The notes below the pieces were generated by a model, which worked only from the letters and a program-made list of their open reading frames with translations, was not told the DNA's origin and made no database searches. Positions 15,431 through 24,883 of a DNA stretch of 35,564 bases are shown here, one piece after another. Origin of the DNA: Alphaproteobacteria bacterium (lineage in GTDB: Bacteria > Pseudomonadota > Alphaproteobacteria > JAGOMX01); assembly GCA_017993335.1 (NCBI GenBank), contig JAGOMX010000017.1, positions 1 to 35,564 on the forward strand. The letters are read 5' to 3'. The translations under genes and the position numbers were made by a program. Each line of letters opens with the position of its first letter. The first letter of the stretch is position 1.

Positions 15431-17158
15431 TTGGAGGAAATCCCCAGTTACTTTAACGACATTCTTATCTTTTTGCTGTCTACTGTCGTTGTCGTTTCGA
15501 TTTTTCGTCGATTTAAAGCAAGCCCGATTATTGGCTATATGCTGGCCGGCGTTTTCATTGGTCCTCATGCCCTAGGTTTTATTCACGACATTGAAAGCTC
15601 GAAGTTTTTGGGGCAGATGGGCGTGGTATTTCTCCTCTTTTCCATTGGCTTAAAATTAACGTTAGAACGCTTAAGAAGCATGCGTTTGTATGTTTTTGGC
15701 CTAGGTACACTCCAGGTTACGGTGACGAGTCTTGCGATTGGTGGCTTATGCTATTTTATTGGTCTTTCTGTGCAGGCCTCCGTTTTAATCGGTAGTGCGC
15801 TAGCTCTTTCCTCAACAGCGGTTGGTTTGCAAGTGATGACGGAACGTGGTGAGCTGGCCGCACGTTTTGGTCGAGCGTCTTTTTCTATCCTTTTATTGCA
15901 GGATCTCGCCGTTGTGGTTTTGCTGGTTCTCGTTAACACGATTGGCAAAGACGATGTTCCGTTAATGAATCAATTAGGCTGGGTTGCGGTTAAAACAGGT
16001 TTTGTTTTAGCCTTGATTATTGCTATGGGGCGAATTGTTTTGCGGCCTGTATTTAGAGCCATTGCTAAATTAGGAAATCCGGATCTTTTCGTGGCCATGA
16101 CTTTACTGGTGGTGCTGACCACAAGCCTGACGACGGCAGCCGCCGGTTTATCGATGGAGTTAGGGGCTTTTCTGGCCGGGCTTTTGCTGTCGGAGACTGA
16201 ATACAGGCATCAGATTCAGGCGGATATTGCGCCCTTTCATGGCCTCCTCCTGGGATTATTTTTTATCACTGTCGGTATGTCGATTGATTTAAATTTAGTA
16301 TATGACCATTTAATCATGTTGCCAGCCATTATACTGGCTTTGGTTGTAGGAAAATTTGTTTTAATCACTATTTCGTGCCGCCTCTTTTTTCTCCCCCTCA
16401 TCCCTTCTTTACGCACGGCCTTAATTCTGGCGAGCGGTGGTGAATTTGCCTTTGTGATATTTGCACCGGCTATGGTAAACGGCATGATTCCTTTTGAAGT
16501 TGGACAATTGTTGTATGCGGCGGTGGCTATATCTATGGGATTGACACCGATTCTGGATAATTTGGGTAAATACTTACAGAACAAATTCGATGAGGATGAA
16601 GTTCAGCTCACCATTGGTAAAGCCATGAGTGAAATTGGCGACTTAAAAGAACATGTGATTATTTTGGGATTTGGTCGCGTCGGTAAACTGGTGGCAAAGA
16701 TGATGACAGAAAGAATCATTCCCTTTGTGGCGATAGACGATGACATGGAACGCGTCAATGTAGGAAGATCCAAGGGTTTGCCGGTATTTTTTGGCGACGC
16801 CACTCGCCCCAAAGTATTAGAAATACTCGGCGCCCAAAAAGCCAAAGTCGTGGTGGTCTGCATTAATTCCAGCACTCAATCCATGAAAGTCGCTATGGAC
16901 ATCTTAAAAATGTACCCAAATGTTAAGGTATCCGTCCGTTTACGCGATGAAAAGTACGCCAGCAAATTAATCGCCGCAGGCGCAGATGTGATAATCCCGG
17001 AAACCCTTGAGCCTAGCCTACAACTCGCCTCATCCGTACTCCAAGGACTCGGCACCTCCGACGAGGAAACCAACCAACTCATCGACGATTTCAGACGGAG
17101 CCTATCCGAGATCAACATCAACGCCGAAAACAACGAAAACTCCCAGCCAGCGGCTTAA
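15431..17158 (+). CDS. kefB: KefB-like monovalent cation:proton antiporter (CPA2 family) with TrkA-N domain
   Basis: Inner-membrane K+ or Na+/H+ antiporter of the CPA2 family. Residues about 8-385 contain roughly 12 transmembrane helices, with SILLLQDLAVV (Asp158) and ILASGGEFAFVIFAP as family landmarks. Residues 408-520 form a cytoplasmic TrkA-N (RCK) nucleotide-binding domain with GFGRVG (413-418) and GDATRPKVLE. Length 575 is slightly short of the 600-620 of E. coli KefB/KefC; the missing part is the far C-terminus. The start is TTG, preceded by TAAGGA at a spacing of 7; the next in-frame ATG is inside the first helices. Whether it is glutathione-gated cannot be judged, and no kefF/kefG partner is present. 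Confidence 0.86.
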   Translation: MEEIPSYFNDILIFLLSTVVVVSIFRRFKASPIIGYMLAGVFIGPHALGFIHDIESSKFLGQMGVVFLLFSIGLKLTLERLRSMRLYVFGLGTLQVTVTSLAIGGLCYFIGLSVQASVLIGSALALSSTAVGLQVMTERGELAARFGRASFSILLLQDLAVVVLLVLVNTIGKDDVPLMNQLGWVAVKTGFVLALIIAMGRIVLRPVFRAIAKLGNPDLFVAMTLLVVLTTSLTTAAAGLSMELGAFLAGLLLSETEYRHQIQADIAPFHGLLLGLFFITVGMSIDLNLVYDHLIMLPAIILALVVGKFVLITISCRLFFLPLIPSLRTALILASGGEFAFVIFAPAMVNGMIPFEVGQLLYAAVAISMGLTPILDNLGKYLQNKFDEDEVQLTIGKAMSEIGDLKEHVIILGFGRVGKLVAKMMTERIIPFVAIDDDMERVNVGRSKGLPVFFGDATRPKVLEILGAQKAKVVVVCINSSTQSMKVAMDILKMYPNVKVSVRLRDEKYASKLIAAGADVIIPETLEPSLQLASSVLQGLGTSDEETNQLIDDFRRSLSEININAENNENSQPAA

Positions 17159-17221
17159 TAGAGGGGCAGCCTGAATATTTCCACACGAAGCACAGGATCT
17201 TGCCGAATAGTTAATACTGTA

Positions 17222-17318
17222 GCGGCTTTGCCGCACATTTGCGCTGGATACCTGCCTGCGCAGGTATGACAGGTTTCGATGACAATATTGATCAGTTAAT
17301 TTCTGGAATTGGTATAAG
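17222..17318 (+). repeat. Dispersed palindromic repeat, copy 2 (complete)
   Basis: Hairpin A GCGGC-TTT-GCCGC (17222-17234), then TTGCGCTGG, the palindrome ATACCTGCCTGCGCAGGTAT (17248-17267), GACA, and after 28 nt from the palindrome the tail (17296-17318) containing TGGAATTGGTATAA. Spacing between palindrome and tail is identical to copy 1. It fills the middle of the 323-nt gap 17159-17481; the flanks of that gap show nothing else. Confidence 0.78.
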
Positions 17319-17481
17319 CATCATACCCCCATAGATCTGTTTGCGACATGTTTTCAATCTTTGAAAAGCCCTCTTAAGGATATTGTCCTGGTGAAAGGAT
17401 ACAAGATCGTGATAACAGCCTATCAATCCTCTGATTCATTTCTGAAAGGGCCTGGAACTCATGATACCCTCCAAATAAGGG

Positions 17482-18537
17482 CTATTCATAATAAGCATCC
17501 ATGTCAAATCCGATGGGAACCCTTATCAAATCGTTAAAGGCGAGTTCATATTCTGTAGGCTTCCAGGGTTCTTTTTTGGGGTCGATCCTCAACATAAAAT
17601 TTTCAGCTCCCGTGGAAAAAAGGCGGTCGTTGCCTTCATCACCATCTCCGCTTACGCGCTCTAAGCGGCCGTTACGCATGAATAGTCCATCCATATGTCT
17701 AAGTATATAAAGAGAGTTATTCGAAATTATGTCCAATCCAGGATTCATCGCCACAGAATAACTTGAGGTTTGGCTATTGCGCCAAAAGATGGAAATAAGG
17801 CTACGGGGATAAGAATAGTGACATTTAAAGGGGCTCGGCGTTGGCATTAAATCGCGGACCAAGTGATTCGGAGCCACGAGTATCACGTAGATCATAGGCT
17901 CGCCTTCAGCGGTAATCGTTTTGGAAAACACGTCTCGATTGGTCGTAATTATATAATTTTCGATTGAGCCTTGAATTTTTCTATTCAGATTGACCGAAAC
18001 AAAAGTGCCCTTATCAGGATTGTGTTCAAACGATAATCTACAGGCACCCTCAGAAAAATCTTTAACGGGGATTTCAGTCTGCCTCGTCTGCATTTGCTTT
18101 TTTCTAAATAGCCCTACCTTGGTTTCTTCCATCTCCGTAAAGGAAAAAACAGCCTGGGCCAATAAAGCCTCACGATATCGACGCATACAGGTTTCCATGA
18201 AATAATCTTTTTTCTTCGTCGTAAAGGGTATGGATGTGAAGTCTTTTTCGGGAACCCCCTGCTCATTACGGAAACAATTGTGCCAAAATTTGCAAACACT
18301 CGCCTCAAGCATCCGCGGGTCACAACCCGCCATAGTTGCATACGTAAAAATCATCTTCATAACACCCGAGGGTAAGCCTCCTTGATACCCGCCTGGTCTT
18401 TTAACTACTTGAAAACCTTTACGGATAGACTCAGAAGGCGCCTGCGTTCCTGGGGTCGATTCAACAACAACATCACTCGCACCGGCAAAACTTGCCATGC
18501 TCATAAACATGACAACGACGAAGAGAAAAAATTTCAT
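17482..18537 (-). CDS. Exported protein with an F-box-like segment (possible host-directed effector)
   Basis: 351 residues. Residues 1-20 (MKFFLFVVVMFMSMASFAGA) are a signal peptide. Residues about 55-87 read LPSGVMKMIFTYA, then about ten residues, then EASVCKFWHNCF. This matches the spacing and key positions of an F-box (LPxx[IV]hxxIFxY...VCKxW) with about three extra residues between the two halves. The rest, with a basic KKKDYF segment and a beta-rich C-terminal half, is not recognised. F-box proteins bind eukaryotic Skp1 in ubiquitin ligases and are known among effectors of intracellular bacteria; here that role is only inferred. It lies 63 nt downstream of nuoN on the same strand and might be partly co-transcribed. 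AGAGG lies about 10 nt before the ATG. Confidence 0.7.
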   Translation of the reverse strand: MKFFLFVVVMFMSMASFAGASDVVVESTPGTQAPSESIRKGFQVVKRPGGYQGGLPSGVMKMIFTYATMAGCDPRMLEASVCKFWHNCFRNEQGVPEKDFTSIPFTTKKKDYFMETCMRRYREALLAQAVFSFTEMEETKVGLFRKKQMQTRQTEIPVKDFSEGACRLSFEHNPDKGTFVSVNLNRKIQGSIENYIITTNRDVFSKTITAEGEPMIYVILVAPNHLVRDLMPTPSPFKCHYSYPRSLISIFWRNSQTSSYSVAMNPGLDIISNNSLYILRHMDGLFMRNGRLERVSGDGDEGNDRLFSTGAENFMLRIDPKKEPWKPTEYELAFNDLIRVPIGFDMDAYYE

Positions 18538-18600
18538 TTCTGAGACACCTCTTATCCCTGTAAAACAAATATTGGTGCAGTACTGAGATTATTTTCATAC

Positions 18601-20064
18601 CTATCGTTCAAAAATAACAGCCGCCGCGTCTTCCGCTTTTAGGATTAAAGGGCCAGGCCAGAAGAAGAAAAGCACATTAAAGGCCGCCGCTATGGTTAAA
18701 ATAACTGCCGTTTCTCGGCTAATCACCAAATCATAAGTTTTCTGCTTTTCATCCCGATCCATTTTATCAAAATACATGATTTTAATAATTCTTAAGTAAT
18801 ACGCCGCCCCCACAACCGTGGTTAATACGGCCACAATAACTAAAGGATACAATCCTGCATTTATAGCCGCGATAAAAACTAATAATTTTGCGAAAAATCC
18901 AGCCAAGGGAGGAATTCCTGCTAACGAAAATAGCAAAATAGCAAAAGCCATAGCCATTTTAGGTGAATCTTTAGAAAGACCTTTTAGCTCGTCAATATTT
19001 TGAATCATCTCACCATTAATACGTAAATTCAAAATAAAGGCAAAGGTCCCTACCGTCATGATGACATACAAAACGATATACACAATCAGGCTTTGAATCC
19101 CTTCAATTCCTATACTGGCCACACCCAACATCATGTAACCCATATTAGCTATCGTACTGTAAGCCAATAAACGCTTAAGATTTTTCTGAAACAATGCACC
19201 GAATACCCCCACAACCATGGATATTATGGCCAGCACTTGAACGGCTGGCTGCCAAACATCCGAGTACTGAGACAATGGACCATTCAACAATCGCACAAAA
19301 AAAGCCAGCGCAGCAACCTTAGGTGCCGATGCGATAAAAAGCGTTATCACCGTAGGCGATCCCTCATACACATCCGGAGCCCACATATGGAACGGGGCCA
19401 AAGAAAGCTTAAAGGCCAAACCAACCATGAGCAAAAACATGGCAAACACTAACGGATTCGACCACTGGAGCGTTTCTAAACCGACGGAAACACCATAAAA
19501 AGAAGTCGTGCCCGCAAAACCATAGATAAAACTGATGCCGTACAAAATAAAGACCGTCGATAAAATGCCTAGCAAGAAATACTTGACCGCCGCCTCGCCC
19601 ACGATCACTCGGTTACGACGCATCGCCACCAGTACATATATAGCCAAACTTTGCAGCTCTAACCCTATAAAAAACATCATGAAATCATTAGCCGCCACCA
19701 TAAACAGCATACCTAAACAAGATAATAAAATCAGAACTGGATATTCAAACCTATTCATCTCATCTTTTTCTAATTGCCGATGGGTCGCCAACAAAACGAC
19801 AGCGGTTGTTAATAAAATCAGTATTTGCATATAATCAGTAAATAAATTCTGGGTTAAGAATCCCGTAAAACCAAAGGAACCCGCATGCAAGGGTTTAGCC
19901 AATGTAGCCAATGAAGCTGCAACTAAGGACAAAACCGCCGTATAGGTAATGAGGGAAGAATTTTTCTTGCCCTGAAAGACCCCCGTCATCAATAACATAA
20001 GCGCCGTTATCGCAATCAGTAACTGCGGAAGAATAGGCCAAATCGATGAAATAAATTTAATCAT
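18601..20064 (-). CDS. nuoN: NADH-quinone oxidoreductase subunit N
   Basis: One of three antiporter-like proton-pumping subunits in the membrane arm of complex I. 487 residues, about 14 transmembrane helices. Conserved charged residues are visible: Glu136 in FFIGLELQSL and Lys219 in GLAFKLSLAPFHMWAPDVYEG. The C-terminal region carries SLAGIPPLAGFFAKLLVF, typical of NuoN. Its ATG overlaps the nuoM TGA in an ATGA tetranucleotide, implying translational coupling. It is the last nuo gene; no clear terminator is seen in the 63 nt before the next gene on this strand. Confidence 0.96.
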   Translation of the reverse strand: MIKFISSIWPILPQLLIAITALMLLMTGVFQGKKNSSLITYTAVLSLVAASLATLAKPLHAGSFGFTGFLTQNLFTDYMQILILLTTAVVLLATHRQLEKDEMNRFEYPVLILLSCLGMLFMVAANDFMMFFIGLELQSLAIYVLVAMRRNRVIVGEAAVKYFLLGILSTVFILYGISFIYGFAGTTSFYGVSVGLETLQWSNPLVFAMFLLMVGLAFKLSLAPFHMWAPDVYEGSPTVITLFIASAPKVAALAFFVRLLNGPLSQYSDVWQPAVQVLAIISMVVGVFGALFQKNLKRLLAYSTIANMGYMMLGVASIGIEGIQSLIVYIVLYVIMTVGTFAFILNLRINGEMIQNIDELKGLSKDSPKMAMAFAILLFSLAGIPPLAGFFAKLLVFIAAINAGLYPLVIVAVLTTVVGAAYYLRIIKIMYFDKMDRDEKQKTYDLVISRETAVILTIAAAFNVLFFFWPGPLILKAEDAAAVIFER

Positions 20065-21590
20065 TCTTGTTCCTGTTCATTTTCATAAGACGAATCTTCA
20101 TCCCCCCTCGATTTCTTTTTTTCTAAAGAGATCATAATATTCGCAGAAGCTGTTTCCGTTAGGTTTAAAATCGGACTGGGGTATACACCAAACAATATAA
20201 CGCCAACCAATAGCGGCACGAACACCGTCACCTCCACCCAACTCAAATCCTTGATCTGACGTAAAGAATCGTGAACGATTTGCCCAAAGACCACACGCCT
20301 ATACAGCCACAACATATAGGCAGCGCCCAAAATCATACCCGTTCCGGCAATTAAGGCTAAATACCAAGACACTTTAAAGGCAGCAATTAAAACCAAGAGT
20401 TCGCCCACAAATCCACTGGTGCCAGGAAGAGCCACCGAAGCCAATGTAAAGACCATAAAGAACACCGCATACACCGGCATTCTATGGACCAATCCACCAA
20501 AACGAGCGATTAAACGCGTATGCTCACGATCATAAATAACGCCTACACACAAAAACAAGGCCCCTGAAATCAAACCATGGCTGAACATCTGAAAGATAGC
20601 CCCTTGCACCCCGATCAAGTCCAACGTAAAGATACCCAAGGTGACAAATCCCATATGTGCCACCGACGAGTACGCAATCAACTTTTTCATGTCTTCCTGA
20701 ACCAACGCCACCAGCGACGTATACACCACCGCAATTAGACTTAAGCTAAATATGAATGGCGCAAAATACTGACTCGCATCCGGAAACATGGGAAGAGAAA
20801 AACGAATAAAACCATAGCCGCCTAACTTTAAAAGTATGCCTGCAAGGATGACAGAACCAGCCGTCGGTGCCTCCACATGTGCATCCGGCAACCACGTGTG
20901 AAAAGGCCACATAGGAACCTTAACGGCAAAAGAAGCAAAAAAGGCTAACCACAACCATTTCTGTAGCTCAACCGGAAAATCATAGGCTAATATCGCCGTA
21001 ATATCTGTGGTGCGAACTTCAAAATAAATCACCATAATGGCAACCAGCATCAATACAGAGCCCAGCAACGTATATAAAAAGAATTTATAAGCCGCATATA
21101 CACGTCGCTCACCGCCCCAAATACCAATGATGAGAAACATCGGAATTAAAACTGCTTCAAAAAATAGATAGAAAAGCACTAAATCTAGCGCGGAAAACAT
21201 ACCTATCAACATTGTTTCCAACAGCAAAAACATCATCATATATTCTTTGACACGATGCCCGATAGAATTCCAACTGGATAAAATAGACACAGGAATCAAA
21301 AACGCTGTCAGCAATATAAACAACAAAGAGATGCCATCCACACCCACATGATATGAAATGTTCATGCCCGACAGCCACTCGTAATTATTTACAAATTGGA
21401 ATTCCGATGAACTTAAATCAAACCCACTATATAACAATCCAGCACAAAACAATGTCGCTAAAGACGTTACAAAAGCCACCCACCTAGCATTATTATTTGA
21501 TTCATAACTATCCCCACGGATCATGAATAAGAATAAGCATCCCAACAAGGGTAGAAATATAGTTAAAGAAAGGATAGGAAGACCAATCAT
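20061..21590 (-). CDS. nuoM: NADH-quinone oxidoreductase subunit M
   Basis: Antiporter-like membrane subunit of complex I; 509 residues with about 14 helices. Glu145 in YLFFEAVLIP and Lys224 in FAVKVPMWPFHTWLPDAH are the expected proton-channel residues. The start at 21590 forms an ATGA overlap with the nuoL stop, has AAGGGG upstream and gives the standard N-terminus MIGLPILSLTIFLPLLG. The frame is open 11 codons further into nuoL, but that start is less likely. The C-terminus is an unusually acidic and polar tail (KKKSRGDEDSSYENEQEQE) beyond the last helix. Confidence 0.95.
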   Translation of the reverse strand: MIGLPILSLTIFLPLLGCLFLFMIRGDSYESNNNARWVAFVTSLATLFCAGLLYSGFDLSSSEFQFVNNYEWLSGMNISYHVGVDGISLLFILLTAFLIPVSILSSWNSIGHRVKEYMMMFLLLETMLIGMFSALDLVLFYLFFEAVLIPMFLIIGIWGGERRVYAAYKFFLYTLLGSVLMLVAIMVIYFEVRTTDITAILAYDFPVELQKWLWLAFFASFAVKVPMWPFHTWLPDAHVEAPTAGSVILAGILLKLGGYGFIRFSLPMFPDASQYFAPFIFSLSLIAVVYTSLVALVQEDMKKLIAYSSVAHMGFVTLGIFTLDLIGVQGAIFQMFSHGLISGALFLCVGVIYDREHTRLIARFGGLVHRMPVYAVFFMVFTLASVALPGTSGFVGELLVLIAAFKVSWYLALIAGTGMILGAAYMLWLYRRVVFGQIVHDSLRQIKDLSWVEVTVFVPLLVGVILFGVYPSPILNLTETASANIMISLEKKKSRGDEDSSYENEQEQE

Positions 21591-23521
21591 GCGGATATAA
21601 CCCCTTGAAAGAATATGTACCAAATACTGAGCAGAACAAATCCCGCCGCCATCGCCAAAGCATAGTGATATATGTAGCCAGTTTGCAGTTGACTCGCACG
21701 GCCCGCAATCCGATAACTAAGGTCCGAAACACCATCCGGGCCATAGGCATCAATGATACGGCCATCACCTGTCTTCCAAAAATTAAAGCCAAGTTTTAAA
21801 CTTCTACGAATAAATATAAATTCATACAGTTCATCCACATACCATTTGTTATAGAAAAATAGGTATAACGGCTTAAAGATCTTTGCGATAAAGGCTGGAA
21901 TCGAACTCCATACGCTATAAAACAAAACGCCGATCACAATGCCCGCAACACCCAACCCCTTAGCCATATTAGCAACCCAATGGGGCACGGTTTCCATCGT
22001 TTCATGACTTATTGGCGTGGCAATGACTTTTTGCCAAAAATCCGGCGCATGGGTAGAAAACCAACCATACAAATCGGGCACATACCCCCCAAACACAGCC
22101 CCCAAGCTTAAGACAAACAGGGGAAGCATCATCGGCATAGGCGCCTCATGAATATGCCCCATAACCTTTTCATCCGCCCGAGGTTCTCCATGGAATGTCA
22201 TCATCAATAACCGCCATGAGTAAAAAGCCGTCATAAACACGGACGCCATCCCCAGAATAAAGGCATACTTACCCGTCCAAGAATTCGATAACCATGTCGC
22301 CTCAAGAATAAGGTCTTTTGAGAAATAACCCGCAAAAAATGGCACACCGGCAAGAGCTAAACTGCCGATCCACATCATGGCATAAGTCTGGGGAATAAAT
22401 TTCCATATCCCACCCATTTTTCGCATATCTTGTTCATCGGAAAGCGCATGAATAACACTCCCCGCACCTAAAAATAGCAAGGCTTTAAAAAAGGCATGGG
22501 TCACTAAATGGAATATAGCCGCCGAATAAGCCGATACACCGATGGCAAAAAACATATACCCCAGCTGACTGCAAGTTGAATAGGCAATCACACGTTTAAT
22601 ATCAAACTGCGTCATGGCTATGGTGCCAGCAAAAAAGGCCGTCGAAGCCCCAACAAAAGTAATGATCTCACGAGCATAGGGCGCCAACTCTAAAAGGGGT
22701 GACATCCTAACCATCAAAAACACACCCGCTGTAACCATGGTCGCCGCATGTATCAAAGCGGAAACGGGTGTCGGCCCCTCCATGGCATCCGGCAGCCATG
22801 TATGAAGCCCCAACTGCGCAGACTTACCCATCGCCCCAATAAACAGAAAGACACAAATCAACTCCAGAGTTGGCACAGACCAGCCCATTATAGCAAATGA
22901 GTTCCCTACCATATTAGGCGCGGCCGTTAAAATACTAGAAATCTGAAAGGTTCCAAAGAACTGCCATAGAAGACAAAAGCCTAACACTAATCCCAAATCA
23001 CCAACTCGGTTGACCAGAAAAGCCTTCATTGATGCCGCATTCGCAGAGTCCTTACTATACCAATAACCAATTAATAAATAAGAAGCCAACCCCACACCTT
23101 CCCATCCAAAGAAAAGCTGAATCAGGTTATCCGCCGTCACCAGCATTAACATCATAAAGGTAAATAGACTTAAATAGGCCATAAAACGCGGTACGGTTTC
23201 GTCATGCTCCATATACCCAATGGAATAAATATGAACGCATAAAGATACAGATGTCACCACCACCAACATAATGCAACTCAAGACATCCGCCCTCAACGAC
23301 CAACTCACTTTAAGATCGCCCACATCTAACCATGTGAGCAGAGTAATAGACTGCACCTCACCCAACCCAATCACTTGATAGGCGAGCTGACACGACAGCA
23401 GAAAGGAAAAGAACATTAAAGAGCACGTAATCAGCTGGCTGGCTTTTTTTCCCGAGATTTGGCCAATAGTGCCGGATAGAATAAACCCTAAAAGGGGCGA
23501 AAAGACAGCTTCAACTAACAT
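21587..23521 (-). CDS. nuoL: NADH-quinone oxidoreductase subunit L
   Basis: The distal antiporter-like proton-pumping subunit of complex I, which also carries the long lateral helix along the membrane arm. 644 residues, slightly longer than the 613 of E. coli. Key residues: Glu141 in LFFGWEGVGLASYLLIGYW and Lys233 in AMGKSAQLGLHTWLPDAMEGP. The C-terminal part, after about residue 510, contains the lateral helix and the final transmembrane anchor. The ATG follows the nuoK stop by 3 nt, with AGAGGA inside the end of nuoK as ribosome binding site. Confidence 0.96.
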   Translation of the reverse strand: MLVEAVFSPLLGFILSGTIGQISGKKASQLITCSLMFFSFLLSCQLAYQVIGLGEVQSITLLTWLDVGDLKVSWSLRADVLSCIMLVVVTSVSLCVHIYSIGYMEHDETVPRFMAYLSLFTFMMLMLVTADNLIQLFFGWEGVGLASYLLIGYWYSKDSANAASMKAFLVNRVGDLGLVLGFCLLWQFFGTFQISSILTAAPNMVGNSFAIMGWSVPTLELICVFLFIGAMGKSAQLGLHTWLPDAMEGPTPVSALIHAATMVTAGVFLMVRMSPLLELAPYAREIITFVGASTAFFAGTIAMTQFDIKRVIAYSTCSQLGYMFFAIGVSAYSAAIFHLVTHAFFKALLFLGAGSVIHALSDEQDMRKMGGIWKFIPQTYAMMWIGSLALAGVPFFAGYFSKDLILEATWLSNSWTGKYAFILGMASVFMTAFYSWRLLMMTFHGEPRADEKVMGHIHEAPMPMMLPLFVLSLGAVFGGYVPDLYGWFSTHAPDFWQKVIATPISHETMETVPHWVANMAKGLGVAGIVIGVLFYSVWSSIPAFIAKIFKPLYLFFYNKWYVDELYEFIFIRRSLKLGFNFWKTGDGRIIDAYGPDGVSDLSYRIAGRASQLQTGYIYHYALAMAAGFVLLSIWYIFFQGVISA

Positions 23522-23524
23522 TTT

Positions 23525-23839
23525 CTATCCTCTCATCGAACTGATATCCGTTACGTCTACCGTCGCTTTTTGACGGAAGTATATAACGAGTATCGCTAAA
23601 CCAATGGCAGCCTCTGCTGCCGCAACAGTCAAAATGAACATGACAAAAACTTGCCCCACCAGATCATTCAAAAAGGCAGAAAAAGCCACAAAATTTATAT
23701 TTATGCCCAACAACATCAACTCTACAGACATGAGGATGGAAATAACGTTTTTGCGCGCCACGATAACACCGGTCATCCCCATAAAGAACAAGCCGGCGGC
23801 TATAAATAAATAATGATTTAAACTGATCATCGACTCCAT
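23525..23839 (-). CDS. nuoK: NADH-quinone oxidoreductase subunit K
   Basis: Small three-helix membrane subunit of complex I. The two buried glutamates needed for proton transfer are present: Glu40 in [20 protein letters not shown] and Glu76 in [15 protein letters not shown]. Length is 104 residues from 23839, where AAGGAG lies 7 nt upstream, overlapping nuoJ by 13 nt. An alternative ATG at 23830 would form an ATGA overlap with nuoJ and give 101 residues, the classical NuoK length. The Shine-Dalgarno evidence favours 23839; the overlap pattern of the operon favours 23830. Confidence 0.95.
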   Translation of the reverse strand: MESMISLNHYLFIAAGLFFMGMTGVIVARKNVISILMSVELMLLGININFVAFSAFLNDLVGQVFVMFILTVAAAEAAIGLAILVIYFRQKATVDVTDISSMRG

Positions 23840-24789
23840 GTGGAGACTCCTTCGCCAAAAGGCACATTCTTCACTTCAATTACATCTTCTTTTTTAATGT
23901 TCGTCTGCAAGTAGATGTCTTGCTTTTTCGCATCACTACGCACGCGCCGGGTCAATACAATCGCCCCAATCATCGCCACCAACAGTATCAAACCAGCTGT
24001 TTGGAAAATATAGAGATATTCCGTATACAAGACCTGCCCCAAAGCATGAGTATTCGGCAAAATCTCCTCCGCAGGTATAGGAAATAATGTCATCTCCCGC
24101 GAAAAATCATGATTACTTTCCACGTTTATGACAAAAAAGAGCTCCACCAAAAGAGATAAAGAAACAATCAACCCCACAGGCGCCTGGGAGACGAAATCCG
24201 CGCATGAAGCCCAAAAAGTTTTCTTCAAAACATAAGAGCCCAACATCCGGGCCGCAAAAACAGAGACACATACAGATGAAATAGCCATCACAAACTCTAC
24301 CCAACTAAAGGATTCGAATTTTGAAAAAGACTCCATAAGAGCCCCTAAAGGATTGACACTTAAAGCACTCGGGTTCATACCAGAAAAACCCATTCCAAAG
24401 TACATGGCATAACTAAAAGAAACCAACATCAGATAGAATGTACAAAAGAAAATAACCACATAACTGAACAGAAAACCACCACTTATAGTAAATTTCCGCA
24501 GATCTGCAAAAAACCAGGATTTGATATGGGGTATAGGCATATCCAACATCATCACGACGAATAAAAACAATACCGCAACGGCTCCGACATACACCACAAC
24601 AAGCAGCATTGCTAAGAATTCAGCCCCTAAAAGGACGAACAACCCCGCCGAGCTAAAAAAACATAATATAAGAAAAAACACTGAATGGACGGGATTGCGG
24701 GCCGTAATAACCATCAACGCCGAAACCAGCGTAATCCCTGAGAATAAATAGAACGCAAGATCCTGCAGCAATTTACACAACCTATTCAT
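23827..24789 (-). CDS. nuoJ: NADH-quinone oxidoreductase subunit J, enlarged
   Basis: Membrane subunit of complex I. Residues 1-83 match typical alphaproteobacterial NuoJ ([40 protein letters not shown]), and residues about 203-284 match its second half ([32 protein letters not shown]). Between them is an extra stretch of about 115 residues (about 84-202) with two or three more hydrophobic segments. The total is 320 residues instead of the usual 160-210. Reading frame and flanking motifs are intact, so it is probably functional. Start ATG at 24789 has only a weak Shine-Dalgarno sequence. It is the first nuo gene here; nuoA-nuoI are not in the window. Confidence 0.9.
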   Translation of the reverse strand: MNRLCKLLQDLAFYLFSGITLVSALMVITARNPVHSVFFLILCFFSSAGLFVLLGAEFLAMLLVVVYVGAVAVLFLFVVMMLDMPIPHIKSWFFADLRKFTISGGFLFSYVVIFFCTFYLMLVSFSYAMYFGMGFSGMNPSALSVNPLGALMESFSKFESFSWVEFVMAISSVCVSVFAARMLGSYVLKKTFWASCADFVSQAPVGLIVSLSLLVELFFVINVESNHDFSREMTLFPIPAEEILPNTHALGQVLYTEYLYIFQTAGLILLVAMIGAIVLTRRVRSDAKKQDIYLQTNIKKEDVIEVKNVPFGEGVSTWSR

Positions 24790-24883
24790 CTTTGGACCCG
24801 GCCATAAATCACGTCCGGATCCAAAAGTTAAAATTTAATTAAAGCATGACCGATTATATCAGCGAAACGTGCCAACGCAAACC

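Noticed and set aside
15318-15575. 85-codon open frame upstream of and overlapping the KefB-like gene
   Set aside because: Out of frame with the antiporter, no recognisable protein features, and most of it is a shadow of the true gene.
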